Of a stretch of 64,000 nt of DNA, positions 51,464-58,661 are shown one piece after another. Position 1 is the first letter of the stretch. Every line of letters starts with the position of its first letter. This stretch comes from Methylomagnum ishizawai (GTDB lineage Bacteria; Pseudomonadota; Gammaproteobacteria; Methylococcales; Methylococcaceae): assembly GCF_019670005.1 (NCBI RefSeq), contig NZ_AP019783.1, positions 4,366,150-4,430,149 on the forward strand, written 5' to 3'. Below the pieces are notes generated by a model that saw only the letters and a program-made list of their open reading frames with translations, did no database searches and was not told the origin of the DNA. Made by a program: the position numbers and the translations under genes.

Positions 51464-52686
51464 AGCCGCTACGCACCTTGGCGCTGATGGCGCTGCTCGG
51501 CGGCTGGACCGTCCCGGCCCCGGCGGGCGGGTTGGACGACCTGGTGCGCCAGGTCCAAGCATCCCAGGCCCGCGAAGCCCAGGCCGACCAGGACCGCAAA
51601 GCCCGGTTCCTGGCCGATAAGAACCAACAGCAAAAACTGCTGAGGGACACCCAGGCGGCGCTGGCCCAGGCCGAAGCCGAGGGCAAGGCCCTGCGCGAAG
51701 CCTTCGCCGCCAACGAGGCGCGGATCAAGGCGATGGGCTTGGAACTCAAAACCAAGGGCGGCGAGCTGAACCAATTGTTCGGCACCGTCCGCGAGTTCTC
51801 CGGCAAGTTCAAATCCGACCTCGCCGAATCCCTGGTCTCGGCCCAATATCCAGGCCGCGCCGCCGCCCTGGAACCCCTGGTGCTGGGCAAGGAGATTCCC
51901 GGCCTGACCCAACTGGAAGGGCTATGGCTCGGCGTCCTCCAGGAAATGAACGAATCCGGCAAGGTGGTCGCCTATACCGGCCTCTTCACCGACGCGGCGG
52001 GCAGCGAACGGACGGGCACCATCCGCCGGATCGGTCCCTTCACGGCGGTGGCCGGGGGCAAATACCTGCGCTACGTTCCCGACTACGGCAAACTGGTCGA
52101 ACCCCCGCGCCAGCCGGAACGCGACTCTCTGGCCTTGGCGGCAAACCTGGAACACGCGGGCGCTGGCCCGGTCTTGGCGGCGGTCGATCCTTCCAGGGGG
52201 ACGCTGCTGGACCTCGCCGCCCAGGTGCCCCAAGGACTGGGCTGGCTCCCCAAGAGCCTGCGCGGCCTGTTGAGCAACGAGGTCGATCTGGCCATCTTCG
52301 GTGTCCTGCTGCTGGCGAGCGTGTGGGCGCTGGCGGTGGCGGTCGAGCGCTGGCTATTCTTCAAACGGGTCGATGTGGCCGCCTATCCCAAGGCTTCGGT
52401 CCTGCAAACCGAACTCACCCGCCACATGACCGTGATCGGCACCGTCGCCGCCAACGCCCCCTATGTCGGGCTGCTCGGCACCGTGCTGGGCATCATGATG
52501 ACCTTCCACCGCATGGGCACGGAGAAAAGCAGCATGGACGTGCATAGCATCATGCTCGGCCTCAGCACCGCCTTGAAGGCCACCGCCATCGGCCTGTTGG
52601 TGGCCATCCCCTGCGTGGTGCTGAACAACGCGCTGCGCCGCCGCATCCGCGAATTGATGGCCGCCCACGAGGTGCGCCATGGATGA
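51460..52686 (+). CDS. exbB: TtpC-type N-terminus fused to a Helicobacter-like ExbB
   Basis: The protein is 408 residues. Residues 1-22 form a signal peptide. Residues ~23-265 are a periplasmic coiled-coil plus a globular part (LFGTVREFSGKF, then VVAYTGLFTDAAG), as in TtpC/large MotA-TolQ-ExbB proteins. Residues ~270-408 match a complete short ExbB of the epsilonproteobacterial type: ERWLFFKRVDVA, then TVAANAPYVGLLGTVLGIMMTFHRMG and IMLGLSTALKATAIGLLVAIPCVV, with three membrane segments. TonB2 clusters usually encode a large TtpC and a separate small ExbB; here one protein seems to combine both. It overlaps DUF3450 by four bases and exbD by eight. Confidence 0.85.
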   Translation: MKPLRTLALMALLGGWTVPAPAGGLDDLVRQVQASQAREAQADQDRKARFLADKNQQQKLLRDTQAALAQAEAEGKALREAFAANEARIKAMGLELKTKGGELNQLFGTVREFSGKFKSDLAESLVSAQYPGRAAALEPLVLGKEIPGLTQLEGLWLGVLQEMNESGKVVAYTGLFTDAAGSERTGTIRRIGPFTAVAGGKYLRYVPDYGKLVEPPRQPERDSLALAANLEHAGAGPVLAAVDPSRGTLLDLAAQVPQGLGWLPKSLRGLLSNEVDLAIFGVLLLASVWALAVAVERWLFFKRVDVAAYPKASVLQTELTRHMTVIGTVAANAPYVGLLGTVLGIMMTFHRMGTEKSSMDVHSIMLGLSTALKATAIGLLVAIPCVVLNNALRRRIRELMAAHEVRHG

Positions 52687-53071
52687 CCGCGATTTCGACC
52701 AGATCAACGTCATCCCGCTGGTGGATGTCATGCTGGTGCTGCTGGTGATCGTGCTGACCACGGCCACCTTCATCGCCACCGGGGAGGTGCCGGTGGACTT
52801 GGCCGAGGCCCGGCAGGTCGAGCAACCCAGCCCGGAAACGCCCCTGATCCTCAGTCTCAAGGCCGACGGCACGCTCTACCTGGGCAAGACCCAAATCTTC
52901 CTGGACGGCCTGGGCGAGACCTTGGCCCCCTATCCCAAAAGCAAACAGGTCGTCATCAGCGCCGACAGCGCCATCGTCCTGGAAAAATTCGTGCGGGTGG
53001 TGGACGAGGTCAAGCGCAACGGCTTCCCCCGCGTCAGCCTGCAAGTCGAACACACCGGGCCGGGGGCATGA
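52679..53071 (+). CDS. exbD: ExbD, proton-channel subunit
   Basis: The 130-residue ExbD has a single N-terminal membrane helix with the proton-carrying Asp (NVIPLVDVMLVLLVIVL) and a periplasmic domain (KADGTLYLGKTQIFLDG). With ExbB it converts proton flow into movement of TonB. It overlaps exbB by eight bases and tonB by four, so expression is tightly coupled. Confidence 0.92.
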   Translation: MDDRDFDQINVIPLVDVMLVLLVIVLTTATFIATGEVPVDLAEARQVEQPSPETPLILSLKADGTLYLGKTQIFLDGLGETLAPYPKSKQVVISADSAIVLEKFVRVVDEVKRNGFPRVSLQVEHTGPGA

Positions 53072-53772
53072 CCGACGGCCAAAGATATCTGCGGGGATTC
53101 GCCCTATCGCTGCTGGCGCATGGCCTATTGGCGGGATTGGCGCTGTGGTGGTTCTGGCACCGTCCGCCCCCGGAACCCGAACCGGAGCCGCCACGCTGGG
53201 AAGTCAGCCTGATGCCCCCCGCCGAGGAAGCGCCGCCGCCCGCCAAGGCAAGCCCGCCCCCGCCGCCGGAGTTCGCCGCCGAACCCGCCCCGGCCATGCC
53301 GCCCGAACCCCAGGCCACGCCCCCCATGGCGCTGCCCGGCGGGAGCGGCGCACCCCGCTTCGACATCCCCAAACTAGGTCCGGCCATGGGCCATCAGGGA
53401 CCCGCCATGCCGAACCCGGCGGGAACCCAGGGGTCCGCGGGCGGGACCGCACTGCCCACCGCGCCCGGCACGCGGACGGTGCCCGGTTTCGACGCCGGGG
53501 ACAGCCCGCCCACCCCCATCGTGCGGGTGCCGCCCACCTATCCGCTGGAAGCGCGGCGCAAAAAAATCGAGGGCTGGGTGCGGGTGGAACTGACCGTACT
53601 GGAAGATGGCACGGTGGTGGACGCCCAGGTGAAAAAGGCCGACCCGGTCGGCGTCTTCGAGGCAGCCGCCCTGGCGGCGGTGGCGCAATGGCGGTTCCGG
53701 CCCGCCACGGAGAACGGCAAGGCGGTGCGCCGCCGGGCGGGGCAGACCTTGAAATTCGAGCTGAACCAATAA
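53068..53772 (+). CDS. tonB: TonB energy-transducing protein
   Basis: The protein is 234 residues with one N-terminal membrane helix (FALSLLAHGLLAGLALWWF), a Pro/Glu/Ala-rich spacer (~34-105), a Gly/Pro-rich region and a C-terminal TonB domain (~150-234). The latter contains PPTYPLEARRKKIEGWVRVELTV, with the YP motif that pairs with TonB boxes of receptors. The divergent copper receptor is its obvious client. It overlaps exbD by ATGA and is followed at once by a TPR gene. Confidence 0.93.
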   Translation: MTDGQRYLRGFALSLLAHGLLAGLALWWFWHRPPPEPEPEPPRWEVSLMPPAEEAPPPAKASPPPPPEFAAEPAPAMPPEPQATPPMALPGGSGAPRFDIPKLGPAMGHQGPAMPNPAGTQGSAGGTALPTAPGTRTVPGFDAGDSPPTPIVRVPPTYPLEARRKKIEGWVRVELTVLEDGTVVDAQVKKADPVGVFEAAALAAVAQWRFRPATENGKAVRRRAGQTLKFELNQ

Positions 53773-53773
53773 T

Positions 53774-55012
53774 ATGAGACGCGCCTTGCTGCTGCTCGCG
53801 CTGGTTCCGGGTCTGGCCTGGACCGAACCCGGAGACCCCCACGCCCACCACCACGCCGAACCCGCCGCCGCGCCCACGGTTCCCCCGGAAACCTACCGGG
53901 AATTCCAGGCCATCGAGTCCCTGGTCGCCCAATCCGCCTACGCCGAGGCGGAACGCAGAATCCAGGCGCTCCTGCCCGGACTCAAGGACAATCCCGCCGC
54001 CCTGGCCTTGCTGCTGCGCAACCTCGCCAACCTCCACGGGATGCAACAGCACTACGCGCCCGCGGCGGAAGCCCTGCGCCGCGCCCTGGATACCCAAGCC
54101 CTGGCCCCCGCCGAAACCACCCAGGCCTGGCTGGAACTGGGGCAGTACGAATTCGCGGCGGAACGCTACGGCCCGGCCGCCCAGGCGCTCTCGGCCTGGC
54201 TGGAACGGACGCCCGCCCCGGCCCCCGAACCTTGCCTCCTGCTCGCCGAAACCCAGGCCAAGCTCGGGCGATACGCCGAAGCGGCCCGCTTGGCCGAACT
54301 GGCCATCGCCCGCTCGCCCCAGCCCAAGCCGGAGTGGTATCAATTCCGGGCGGCCCTCTACCATGCCGCCCACGATCTCGGCGCTTGCGCCAGGGCCCTA
54401 TCCGCCCTGATCGACCATGAACCCGGCGATCCCCGGTACTGGAACCAGTTGATCGGCGTCTACCAGGAAGCCGGGCAGGAAGGCGAGGCCCTGGCCGTGC
54501 GGCAATTGATGTACAAGCTCGGGATGCTGAAATCGTCCACCGACATCGTGCAACTGGCCCAGGCGTTGCGCCACCGGGGGTTGCACAGCCGGGCCGCGGA
54601 GCTATTGCAGGAGGAAATCGGGCGGGGCGGGGTGGAGGCCGATGCCGCCCACCTGGGACTCCTGGCCGAGAGCTGGACCCAGGCCCACGAATTGCGCAAA
54701 GCCGCCGCGGTCCTGGAACGGGCCGCGGTCCTGGCCGATGGTGGCGAGGTCCGCTACCGGCTGGGCCAGACCTACAGCGAACTGCGCGACTGGCCCAAGG
54801 CGCGGCAAGCCCTGGAACTCGCCGTGGCCCGTGGCGGACTCAAGCATCCGGGCGGTGCCCGGTTGTTGCTGGGCATGGCCTACTACCGGCTCGACCGCAA
54901 GGATTTGGCCCGCGCCGCCTTCGCGGAGGCGCGGGCCGAACCCGGCTTCCGCGCCACGGCGGAACAATGGCTGAAACACCTCGACCGGGACGCCCCACAC
55001 GACAGCCACTGA
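53774..55012 (+). CDS. TPR protein of the TonB system
   Basis: The protein is 412 residues. A signal peptide (residues 1-17) is followed by a short His-rich patch (HAHHHAE) and about ten TPR-like helix pairs; the end carries another HDSH. TPR proteins close many TonB2-type operons and may organise the periplasmic complex. The His patches at both ends suggest metal contact, in keeping with copper transport. The ATG lies one base after the tonB stop. Confidence 0.85.
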   Translation: MRRALLLLALVPGLAWTEPGDPHAHHHAEPAAAPTVPPETYREFQAIESLVAQSAYAEAERRIQALLPGLKDNPAALALLLRNLANLHGMQQHYAPAAEALRRALDTQALAPAETTQAWLELGQYEFAAERYGPAAQALSAWLERTPAPAPEPCLLLAETQAKLGRYAEAARLAELAIARSPQPKPEWYQFRAALYHAAHDLGACARALSALIDHEPGDPRYWNQLIGVYQEAGQEGEALAVRQLMYKLGMLKSSTDIVQLAQALRHRGLHSRAAELLQEEIGRGGVEADAAHLGLLAESWTQAHELRKAAAVLERAAVLADGGEVRYRLGQTYSELRDWPKARQALELAVARGGLKHPGGARLLLGMAYYRLDRKDLARAAFAEARAEPGFRATAEQWLKHLDRDAPHDSH

Positions 55013-55023
55013 GCGCGGCATTT

Positions 55024-56439
55024 TCAGGGCTTGAGATTGCGCCTCAGGGCGTCGATGGCCGCCGCGCTTTTCTCCAACAAGGCCCGCATCCATTCCGGCG
55101 GCGCGTCGGCGGCGTGGTCGTGTCCGCCGTGGCCTTGGTCTTCATGGGCCGCCCCATGTCCCGCGTGGCCCGCGTGCCCGGCCATCTGGGCATGGGATTG
55201 ATGCCCGCCGGGACCATGGTCGTGGAGCGCGGCCAGGGGATTCAGCACCGGCGGGGCGGCGGGTTGTTCGTGGACCAGGAACGCCCCCTGCCGCATTCCC
55301 ATCCAGCAACCCCAAGGCACCATCCCGGTTTGGCTGGGGGTGAACTCGATGACGTTCTCGCCGGGATGCACGTCGAACTCCAGCCCCAGGCCCGGCACCA
55401 CGATGCGGTGGTTGCAATAGTCCAAGGCCTCGCCCTGGATGATCCAGCGCACCGGCACGCCCTTGCGCAGGGTGAATTGGCTGGGCACGAAGCCCTCCCG
55501 GTTCACCGCCATATGGATCACCTGCGCCTCCTCCGCCATCGCCGGGGCCTCGGCGACGCTCCGTTCGCCCGGCCACCAGCGGGCCGCCAGGGCATGGAAA
55601 TCATGGCCCTGTCCCGTCATGGCGAGGCCGCGGTTGAGCATGATGGCCCCCAGCCCGATCACGATCACCCCGGAAGCCTTGACGATCTTGGGCGCGAACT
55701 GCTTGGACAGGGCGCTGGCGAGCAGGCCGAAGCCCATCATCATCGGCAGGGTACCGAGGCCGAACACGAACAGCATCTTGGCCCCGTCCAAGGGGCTGCC
55801 GGTCCCCGCCGCCATGATATACATGGCCTGCAAGGGACCGCAGATGATCATGAGTCCGTTCAGGAGCCCGATGACGAAGGGGTTGCTGTTCTGCCGGTAG
55901 GCCTGTCCCAGGTGGCGCATCACGAAGCCCGGCACCTTGATGCGGAAGCGGCTGAGCGAAGGAAACAGGTTCAAGGTCGCCAGCCCGAAAACCAGCAGGA
56001 AAATCCCCGCCGCGATCCCCGCCACCCCGCGCATGAACGGCGTGAAGGTCACCACCGCCCCCAAGGCTCCGAACAACCCGCCGATCACGGTATAGGACAG
56101 GGTCTTGCCCAGGCCGTAGTAGAGATGGGTGAGGTATTTGGAACCGCCGCTCCCCGCCGCCGCCTTGACCGTATAGCCCACCACCAGGGCGCCGCACATC
56201 CCGACGCAATGGAAGCCGGTGAAAATCCCCGCGACGAACAGCAAGGCGTAGCTCAATTGCTCCCCGGCCATGGGCAGGTCGGGATGGCCGCCGAGCAGGG
56301 CGTCGAGGTTGAGCAGCGCCACGATGCCGACCAGGATCGACAGGATCGAAACGGCGCGGTAGAGCGCGGCGCGGAAGGCGGTCCAGCGCGGGGCCTTGGG
56401 GCGGCTCGGGGAAATCTGGGTGTCGGGGCTCGTACTCAT
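55024..56439 (-). CDS. TauE/SafE-type membrane protein fused to cupredoxin-like domain and His-rich tail
   Basis: The protein is 471 residues. Residues ~30-290 form a polytopic membrane domain with GFHCVGMCGALVVGY (Cys78, Cys82), the pattern of CcoH/YnfM-adjacent and DsbD-related TauE/SafE-like copper or sulfur transport proteins. Residues ~310-400 form a cupredoxin-like beta domain (VNREGFVPSQFTL, then YCNHRIVVPG and VPWGCWMGM). Residues ~405-450 form a tail with over a dozen His (HDHGPGGHQSHAQ and similar). Together this suggests periplasmic copper capture and passage across the membrane, for efflux or for cytochrome-oxidase/copper-enzyme assembly. It converges with the TPR gene. Confidence 0.82.
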   Translation of the reverse strand: MSTSPDTQISPSRPKAPRWTAFRAALYRAVSILSILVGIVALLNLDALLGGHPDLPMAGEQLSYALLFVAGIFTGFHCVGMCGALVVGYTVKAAAGSGGSKYLTHLYYGLGKTLSYTVIGGLFGALGAVVTFTPFMRGVAGIAAGIFLLVFGLATLNLFPSLSRFRIKVPGFVMRHLGQAYRQNSNPFVIGLLNGLMIICGPLQAMYIMAAGTGSPLDGAKMLFVFGLGTLPMMMGFGLLASALSKQFAPKIVKASGVIVIGLGAIMLNRGLAMTGQGHDFHALAARWWPGERSVAEAPAMAEEAQVIHMAVNREGFVPSQFTLRKGVPVRWIIQGEALDYCNHRIVVPGLGLEFDVHPGENVIEFTPSQTGMVPWGCWMGMRQGAFLVHEQPAAPPVLNPLAALHDHGPGGHQSHAQMAGHAGHAGHGAAHEDQGHGGHDHAADAPPEWMRALLEKSAAAIDALRRNLKP

Positions 56440-56875
56440 GGAACCTCAAGGGAGTCGGGATGGGACCGCGCCGCAGCCGCCTGTCAGGACCGGGCCAGGG
56501 ACGCGACGCCATAGCGGTGGGTTGTCTTTTTTATTGTATACAAGCGGCCCGGTCCGGCGGGAACCTCGATCTGAACGGCCCGGTCCGGCGGGAACCTCGA
56601 CGCGAACGGCCCGGTCCGGCGGGCCTATGGGCGGAGCATGATATATGCCTGGGTTCGTGGATCGCCATGCCCACCGCCGCCGACAGTGGGCGATGGGACG
56701 GTGTGCGGCATATCACGCAGGGGCTATGGGCTTTGCCCCGTCCCGTCCGCGCGGGATTCCATGCGGCGCGGACCGAACCCCTGGGAAATAAGTGCTTTCC
56801 GGCATGGCACGAAGCTTGTAGATAGGGCGCAATGCTTTATTTCCCCCATTTCAACAGTTCGATGAGGTTATCGAT
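56440..56875. other. Divergent region with 31-bp repeats
   Basis: About 435 bases lie between the cupredoxin-fusion gene and the small membrane-protein gene. The middle holds 2.5 copies of a 31-bp repeat (annotated separately). A short A/T-rich part lies around 56525-56545. Promoters for both directions are expected here. No gene is supported. Confidence 0.5.
56545..56623. repeat. 31-bp direct repeats
   Basis: A 17-base core CGGCCCGGTCCGGCGGG occurs at 56545-56561, 56576-56592 and 56607-56623, exactly 31 bases apart. The intervening bases are nearly the same in the first two spacers (GAACCTCGA then TCTGAA or CGCGAA). They lie in the upstream region of the cupredoxin-fusion gene and could be operator sites or a minisatellite. 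Three units are too few and too close for CRISPR. Confidence 0.9.
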
Positions 56876-57109
56876 ATGGCAACCACCAAAGCCCTGGCCA
56901 TCGCCCAGCAAACCAATTCCGCCACGCTCCTGTTGGGCACGGGCTTGGCGTTCGCTTCCCTCATCCTGTTGCCGGCCTTCGCCACCCGCCTAGGGCTGGA
57001 CGCGGTCCTGACCGGGGCCGTGCGTATCGCCCTGATGCGGGCTTCCAGCCGGGTGGTCAGCAATAAGAACCAGGGCGACACCGTGCCGGCCAGTTTCGAT
57101 TGCCACTGA
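56876..57109 (+). CDS. Small membrane protein of unknown function
   Basis: The protein is 77 residues, with one central hydrophobic stretch (ATLLLGTGLAFASLILLPAFA) and a second weaker one (DAVLTGAVRIALM). GAGG lies 7 bases upstream of the ATG. I do not recognise the family. It starts a run of small genes leading to the copper ATPase and is followed by a strong terminator, so it can be transcribed alone. A role with the copper genes is inferred only from position. Confidence 0.6.
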   Translation: MATTKALAIAQQTNSATLLLGTGLAFASLILLPAFATRLGLDAVLTGAVRIALMRASSRVVSNKNQGDTVPASFDCH

Positions 57110-57158
57110 CCCCCGGACCCAAGGTTCTGCGGCGGTTCCCCCCATCGCCGCCGCGAAG

Positions 57159-57187
57159 ACACGCCTCCCTCGGGAGGCGTGTTTTTT
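57159..57187 (+). terminator. Rho-independent terminator
   Basis: A strong hairpin (57159-57169 with 57172-57182) is followed by six T residues (57182-57187). It ends the transcript of the 77-residue membrane protein gene. Confidence 0.9.
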
Positions 57188-57260
57188 ATGGCCCGGATTT
57201 TCTCCCACGGCCCCGCAGCGGCTATGCTTGCACACACCTTACCCCAACGAGACCGGAACC

Positions 57261-57437
57261 ATGAGCGATACTCCCTACGCCTGCGACCTCTGCCAATTGC
57301 CCGTGGAAACCCAAGGCTACGAAGTCTTCACCGTCCAGGGCAGGAAACGCTTCTGCTGCGAAGGCTGCCTGGGTATCTACCGGATGCTGCACGAGTCCGA
57401 AATCGTGGACGAGCCGCCCGCGGCCCCCGCCGCCTGA
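57261..57437 (+). CDS. Cys-rich metal-binding domain protein (ATPase-cat_bd type)
   Basis: The protein is 58 residues. CDLCQLP near the N-terminus and FCCEGCLGIYRML give four to five Cys in the pattern of PF12156, the putative metal-binding domain normally found at the N-terminus of heavy-metal P-type ATPases. Here it is a separate small protein ahead of a CopA-type gene, so it probably delivers or buffers metal for that pump. ATG 57261 is chosen over an upstream TTG. Confidence 0.8.
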   Translation: MSDTPYACDLCQLPVETQGYEVFTVQGRKRFCCEGCLGIYRMLHESEIVDEPPAAPAA

Positions 57438-57544
57438 TTGCCGCCCACGCTCGCGGACTCCTATAATCGCCCGCCAATGCATCCGGCCATCCAGGTGGTG
57501 GCCGGTTCCGACCCTCCACCCCTAAGCTTATACAGAGGGACACC

Positions 57545-57991
57545 ATGGCACATGTACATGGAGCGGCCAAGGCCGCCAAAACCGCCGTCGATCACGCCGC
57601 GATGGGTCATGGCACCCAGCGCATGGCCGCGACGATGGAGCACGCCGGACACATGATGGATCATGCCGGACACATGATGGCGAGTATGCCCAAAGCGACC
57701 GCCACTATCGCCACGGGAGCCGCCATGGCCGGCGGTGCCGTGGCCGCGACGACAACACAATCCGGGAGCAGTTTCATGAGCATTTTGGCCAAGCATCCTT
57801 TGGTGGTTTTCGGCCTGGGCGTGGCCGCGGGCTATTTCGCGCACAAGTACCGCAAGGAAATCATCGCCACCGCCCTCCAGGCCAGCGAAAAGAGCAAGGA
57901 TTTCGTCCTGCACCAGAAGGAAAACCTGGAAGACCTGGTGGCCGAATGCCACGAACACCAGGACGACGCCGCCGGACCGGCGGCGGACTAA
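57545..57991 (+). CDS. His/Met-rich membrane protein, likely copper binding
   Basis: The protein is 148 residues. The N-terminal third is packed with His and Met, including two copies of HAGHMM, and a small direct repeat in the DNA underlies it. An Ala/Gly-rich stretch and one membrane helix (HPLVVFGLGVAAGYFAH) follow, then a charged C-terminal helix with more His. Clusters of Met and His bind Cu(I). I do not recognise a named family. AGGG lies seven bases before the ATG. It precedes the HMA2 and CopA genes in the same direction, so a copper-binding partner for the pump is the best inference. Confidence 0.7.
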   Translation: MAHVHGAAKAAKTAVDHAAMGHGTQRMAATMEHAGHMMDHAGHMMASMPKATATIATGAAMAGGAVAATTTQSGSSFMSILAKHPLVVFGLGVAAGYFAHKYRKEIIATALQASEKSKDFVLHQKENLEDLVAECHEHQDDAAGPAAD

Positions 57992-58037
57992 ACCCGCCCG
58001 ACCTTCCTCCCATCGATCCCTAGCCGCCCCGCCCGCC

Positions 58038-58643
58038 ATGTCGATCCAACAACACGTCGTACTCCGCCACCGTTCGGAAGGCCATCTGCGCTTCGATCTC
58101 CCCGAATCCCTCCGCGCCCCCGAGGCCGGCGGGCATATCGTCGCTGGCCTTACAGCCATCGAGGGGATCTACCGGGTCGAACTGCGCGAGCGCCAGAGGA
58201 AGCTATCGATCCGCTACCTCGCCACGGTCTGCGACTTCGCCGCCGTGGTGCGGAAGCTCCACGCCCTGATCGGCGAACTGGCCGGGAAACCCGCCGAACC
58301 CGCCTGCTGCGCGGCCCGCGCCACCGCCGAACGCGCCGTGCAAGCCCGGCCCGCCGAAGGTTCCGCGCTCAAGCGCTGGTTCCGGCAAAAAGCCCAGGAG
58401 GCCCAGGAAACCACCCAAGCCCTGGGCATCCTGGCCCAGGCCGGATTGAAGGCGATGAACCGCCGCCCGCGCTGGGTGACGGAGTTCATGAACGACCTCC
58501 TGATGCTCTACCTCATCAAAATCCATTGGCACCACATCCTCTACCTGTGGCTGCCGAACCCCTGGCGCCACCGCTATGAATGGATGGCGACCTTCTACCT
58601 GATCTATCTCTCGGTCCAAGCCAAGCTGCCCAAGCCCACCTAA
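58038..58643 (+). CDS. HMA2-domain protein
   Basis: The protein is 201 residues. The N-terminal ~75 residues have the beta-alpha-beta pattern of the HMA_2 domain (VVLRHRSEGHLRFDLP, then GIYRVELRERQRKLSIRY), which lacks the usual CxxC. A double Cys (PACCAAR) follows. The C-terminus has one or two amphipathic/membrane segments (LLMLYLIKIHWHHILYLWLP). Such proteins are regularly encoded just before heavy-metal P-type ATPases that themselves have an HMA2-like N-terminus, as here. A role as metallochaperone or regulator of the pump is inferred. Confidence 0.8.
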   Translation: MSIQQHVVLRHRSEGHLRFDLPESLRAPEAGGHIVAGLTAIEGIYRVELRERQRKLSIRYLATVCDFAAVVRKLHALIGELAGKPAEPACCAARATAERAVQARPAEGSALKRWFRQKAQEAQETTQALGILAQAGLKAMNRRPRWVTEFMNDLLMLYLIKIHWHHILYLWLPNPWRHRYEWMATFYLIYLSVQAKLPKPT

Positions 58644-58661
58644 CCCACGAGGGGATTTCCC

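Noticed and set aside
56545-56623. Mini CRISPR array
   Set aside because: Three 17-base cores with nearly identical 14-base gaps and no cas genes; these are simple direct repeats.
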